Of a DNA stretch of 64,000 nt, positions 62,782-64,000 are shown one piece after another. The translations under genes were made by a program, and so were the position numbers. Source of the stretch: Solwaraspora sp. WMMD791. Its GTDB lineage: Bacteria > Actinomycetota > Actinomycetes > Mycobacteriales > Micromonosporaceae. The stretch lies in contig NZ_CP120737.1 of assembly GCF_029581195.1 (NCBI RefSeq), forward strand, positions 6,115,001-6,179,000. Direction: 5' to 3'. How positions within the stretch are numbered: position 1 is the first letter of the stretch; each line of letters begins with the position of its first letter. Below the pieces are notes generated by a model. It was not told where the DNA came from and did not search any database. It saw only the letters and a program-made list of their open reading frames with translations.

Positions 62782-64000
62782 TTGAGTAGACACAGATTGA
62801 GCAAGGTCGTCGCGCGGACCGGGTCCGGCCGGCGACGGTTGATCGTCGGCGGAGTCAGCGCCGCGCTGCTGGCCGGCATGGTGGTGACCGCGCTGCCGCT
62901 GTTCGCCGCCGACGAGATCGCCGTCGCCGCGGTCGCCGACACCACCGCGACCGACGTTCCACAGGACGGTGACAACGCGGTCAAGACGACCCTGGCCACC
63001 TGTCCCGCGCTGTGCGAGCGCAACCCGAGGGGGGCCCGGGACGCGGTCGTGGAGTTCGTTGTGGACCGGATTCCGGCCGGTGCCCGTGACGTGCGGGTCC
63101 GCCTGCAGATGTACTCCTGGCAGGATCTCGGCGCCCGGGTGGCGGTGCATCCCACCTCGTTGGACGCCCGCGCCGCCCGGCCGCCGCTGGCCTCGGGCAG
63201 CGGGGGCGGGGGCGGGGGCGCCGCGGAGCCACTGGCGACGGTGTCGACGGTCCGCAAGGGGTACAACGAGTGGGACCTGTCCGCGCTGGTCACCGGCAAC
63301 GGCACGTACACCCTGGCGCTGCGCCAGCAGGAGCTGTCGCAGCGGGTCTACTGGCCGTCGACGGAGTACCGGGACCCGTCGATCCGACCCCGGCTGCTGA
63401 TCAGCTACGAGGCGGCCGCAGCGGCACCGACCAGTCCGCCGGCGTCGCCTACCGCCGCGCCGACACCGCCGCCGAGTGCTCCGGTGCCGACCACGCCGGC
63501 CGCCACGGCGTCGCCGACCGTCGGCCCGTCGGCACCACCGAGTCCGTCGGCCACGCCGCCCGCGTCGGGAGTCGGCTGCGGCGCGGTGTCCGACCTGCTC
63601 GTGCCCTCCTGTGGGGCCTGGTGGGGGATGTACTCGCCGACCAGCGCCGCCAAGGGCTGGAACCACGGCGGCGCGGTGGCCGAGGTCGAGGCACAGGTGG
63701 GGCGCAAGTTCGACCTGGTGCACCGCTACCACGACTTCTCCAACGCCGGCAGCAACGGGGCGTTCCCCGACGAGTTCGAGCAGCAGCAGATGCGCGAAGG
63801 CCGGCTGATGTTCTTCGCCTGGGAGTCCCGGATCTTCTCCACCGGGACGACGTTGACCTGGCGTGACGTCTACAGCGGCCGGTACGACTCGGTCATCGAC
63901 GACGTGGCCGGTCGGATCAAGGCGACCGGTGTGCCGGTGTTCATGGGCTTCGACCATGAGCCGGAGGACGAGCCGGCGAAGGGCAGTGACGCCGACTTCG
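62782..64000 (+). CDS. Secreted GH26-like glycoside hydrolase with N-terminal DNRLRE-like domain (partial)
   Basis: The 3' end is beyond the window; 406 codons are visible. A TTG start at 62782 follows a GGGGGG tract and opens a basic N-terminus and hydrophobic segment (LIVGGVSAALLAGMVVTALP). Residues ~70-215 look like a DNRLRE/CBM-type beta domain (DAVVEFVVDRIPAGARDVRV; GYNEWDLSALVTGNGTYTLAL), then a Pro/Thr/Ser linker. The catalytic region starts CGAWWGMYSPTSAAKGW and contains LMFFAWESRIF and FMGFDHEPEDEP, with the acid/base Glu of GH26-like enzymes. It is probably a secreted mannanase or related beta-glycanase. TTGACC at about 62732 may be part of the promoter. Confidence 0.75.
   Translation, partial: MSRHRLSKVVARTGSGRRRLIVGGVSAALLAGMVVTALPLFAADEIAVAAVADTTATDVPQDGDNAVKTTLATCPALCERNPRGARDAVVEFVVDRIPAGARDVRVRLQMYSWQDLGARVAVHPTSLDARAARPPLASGSGGGGGGAAEPLATVSTVRKGYNEWDLSALVTGNGTYTLALRQQELSQRVYWPSTEYRDPSIRPRLLISYEAAAAAPTSPPASPTAAPTPPPSAPVPTTPAATASPTVGPSAPPSPSATPPASGVGCGAVSDLLVPSCGAWWGMYSPTSAAKGWNHGGAVAEVEAQVGRKFDLVHRYHDFSNAGSNGAFPDEFEQQQMREGRLMFFAWESRIFSTGTTLTWRDVYSGRYDSVIDDVAGRIKATGVPVFMGFDHEPEDEPAKGSDADF

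Overview
The window is very GC-rich DNA from an actinobacterium, most likely a member of the Micromonosporaceae. I infer this from GC-rich third codon positions, frequent GTG/TTG starts, many leaderless starts behind TANNNT boxes, a conservon, LAL and MmyB-type regulators, secreted CBM2-type polysaccharidases, and a pncB / clpS-DUF2017-mec-cysO-cysM / Rv1339-like / rph-rdgB block that matches the order known in Mycobacterium. The genus cannot be fixed from sequence reading alone. I saw no tRNA, rRNA, CRISPR array, transposase, prophage or polyketide/NRPS genes.

Layout. 1-7400: a truncated dimethylargininase-like gene, a DNA glycosylase of the Fpg/Nei family with an inserted segment in its zinc finger, a DUF1707 protein, a coupled pair (glutamate-cysteine-ligase-like enzyme and flavin disulfide reductase) and membrane proteins. 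7079-13800: a DUF6412/YidC pair, a secreted GH16 beta-glucanase behind a strong promoter with LacI-type operators, an MmyB-type regulator divergent from an alpha/beta hydrolase, a DinB protein and a secreted GH18 chitinase. 13905-17280: a copper module (CopB-type ATPase divergent from DUF6153 and DUF305 proteins) with a CsoR-like operator. 17300-23700: DedA protein, LacI regulator divergent from a trehalose-synthase-like GH13 enzyme, two small membrane proteins, a coiled-coil protein and a Gfo/Idh/MocA oxidoreductase. 23770-30590: a membrane-anchored sigma-like protein, an Erm-type rRNA methylase and two Hsp70-like proteins, one fused to a WD40-like domain. 30790-32060: a yybP-ykoY manganese riboswitch ahead of a TMEM165/GDT1 transporter, then a cupin protein. 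32079-38114: a six-gene conservon (sensor, CvnA, CvnB, CvnC, CvnD and a small protein) with overlapping reading frames.

38500-48300: carbohydrate and energy genes: an MGH1/GH63-like glycosidase, an aldo/keto reductase, a secreted GH12 cellulase with a CebR-like box, an IclR-eda-kdgK module for 2-keto-3-deoxygluconate use, a FAD monooxygenase and cytochrome oxidase subunit I. 48364-54325: an NAD-salvage run (LAL regulator, pncB, pncA, MFS transporter). 54498-62675: a dynamin-like protein with a degenerate P-loop, then clpS, DUF2017, the CysO-dependent cysteine pathway (mec, cysO, cysM), an Rv1339-like phosphodiesterase with a tiny upstream ORF, a GT4 glycosyltransferase, rph and rdgB. 62782-64000: the start of a secreted GH26-like enzyme.

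Three observations stand out. Short tandem duplications include the stop codon at four unrelated genes. The CysO-like sulfur carrier continues 22 residues beyond its Gly-Gly, so it would need cleavage, and a JAMM protease is encoded next door. Several operators can be read directly from the sequence (CsoR-like, CebR-like, LacI-like and a palindrome over the eda start). Gene starts, operators and functions are read by eye and by family knowledge; nothing was tested by database search.
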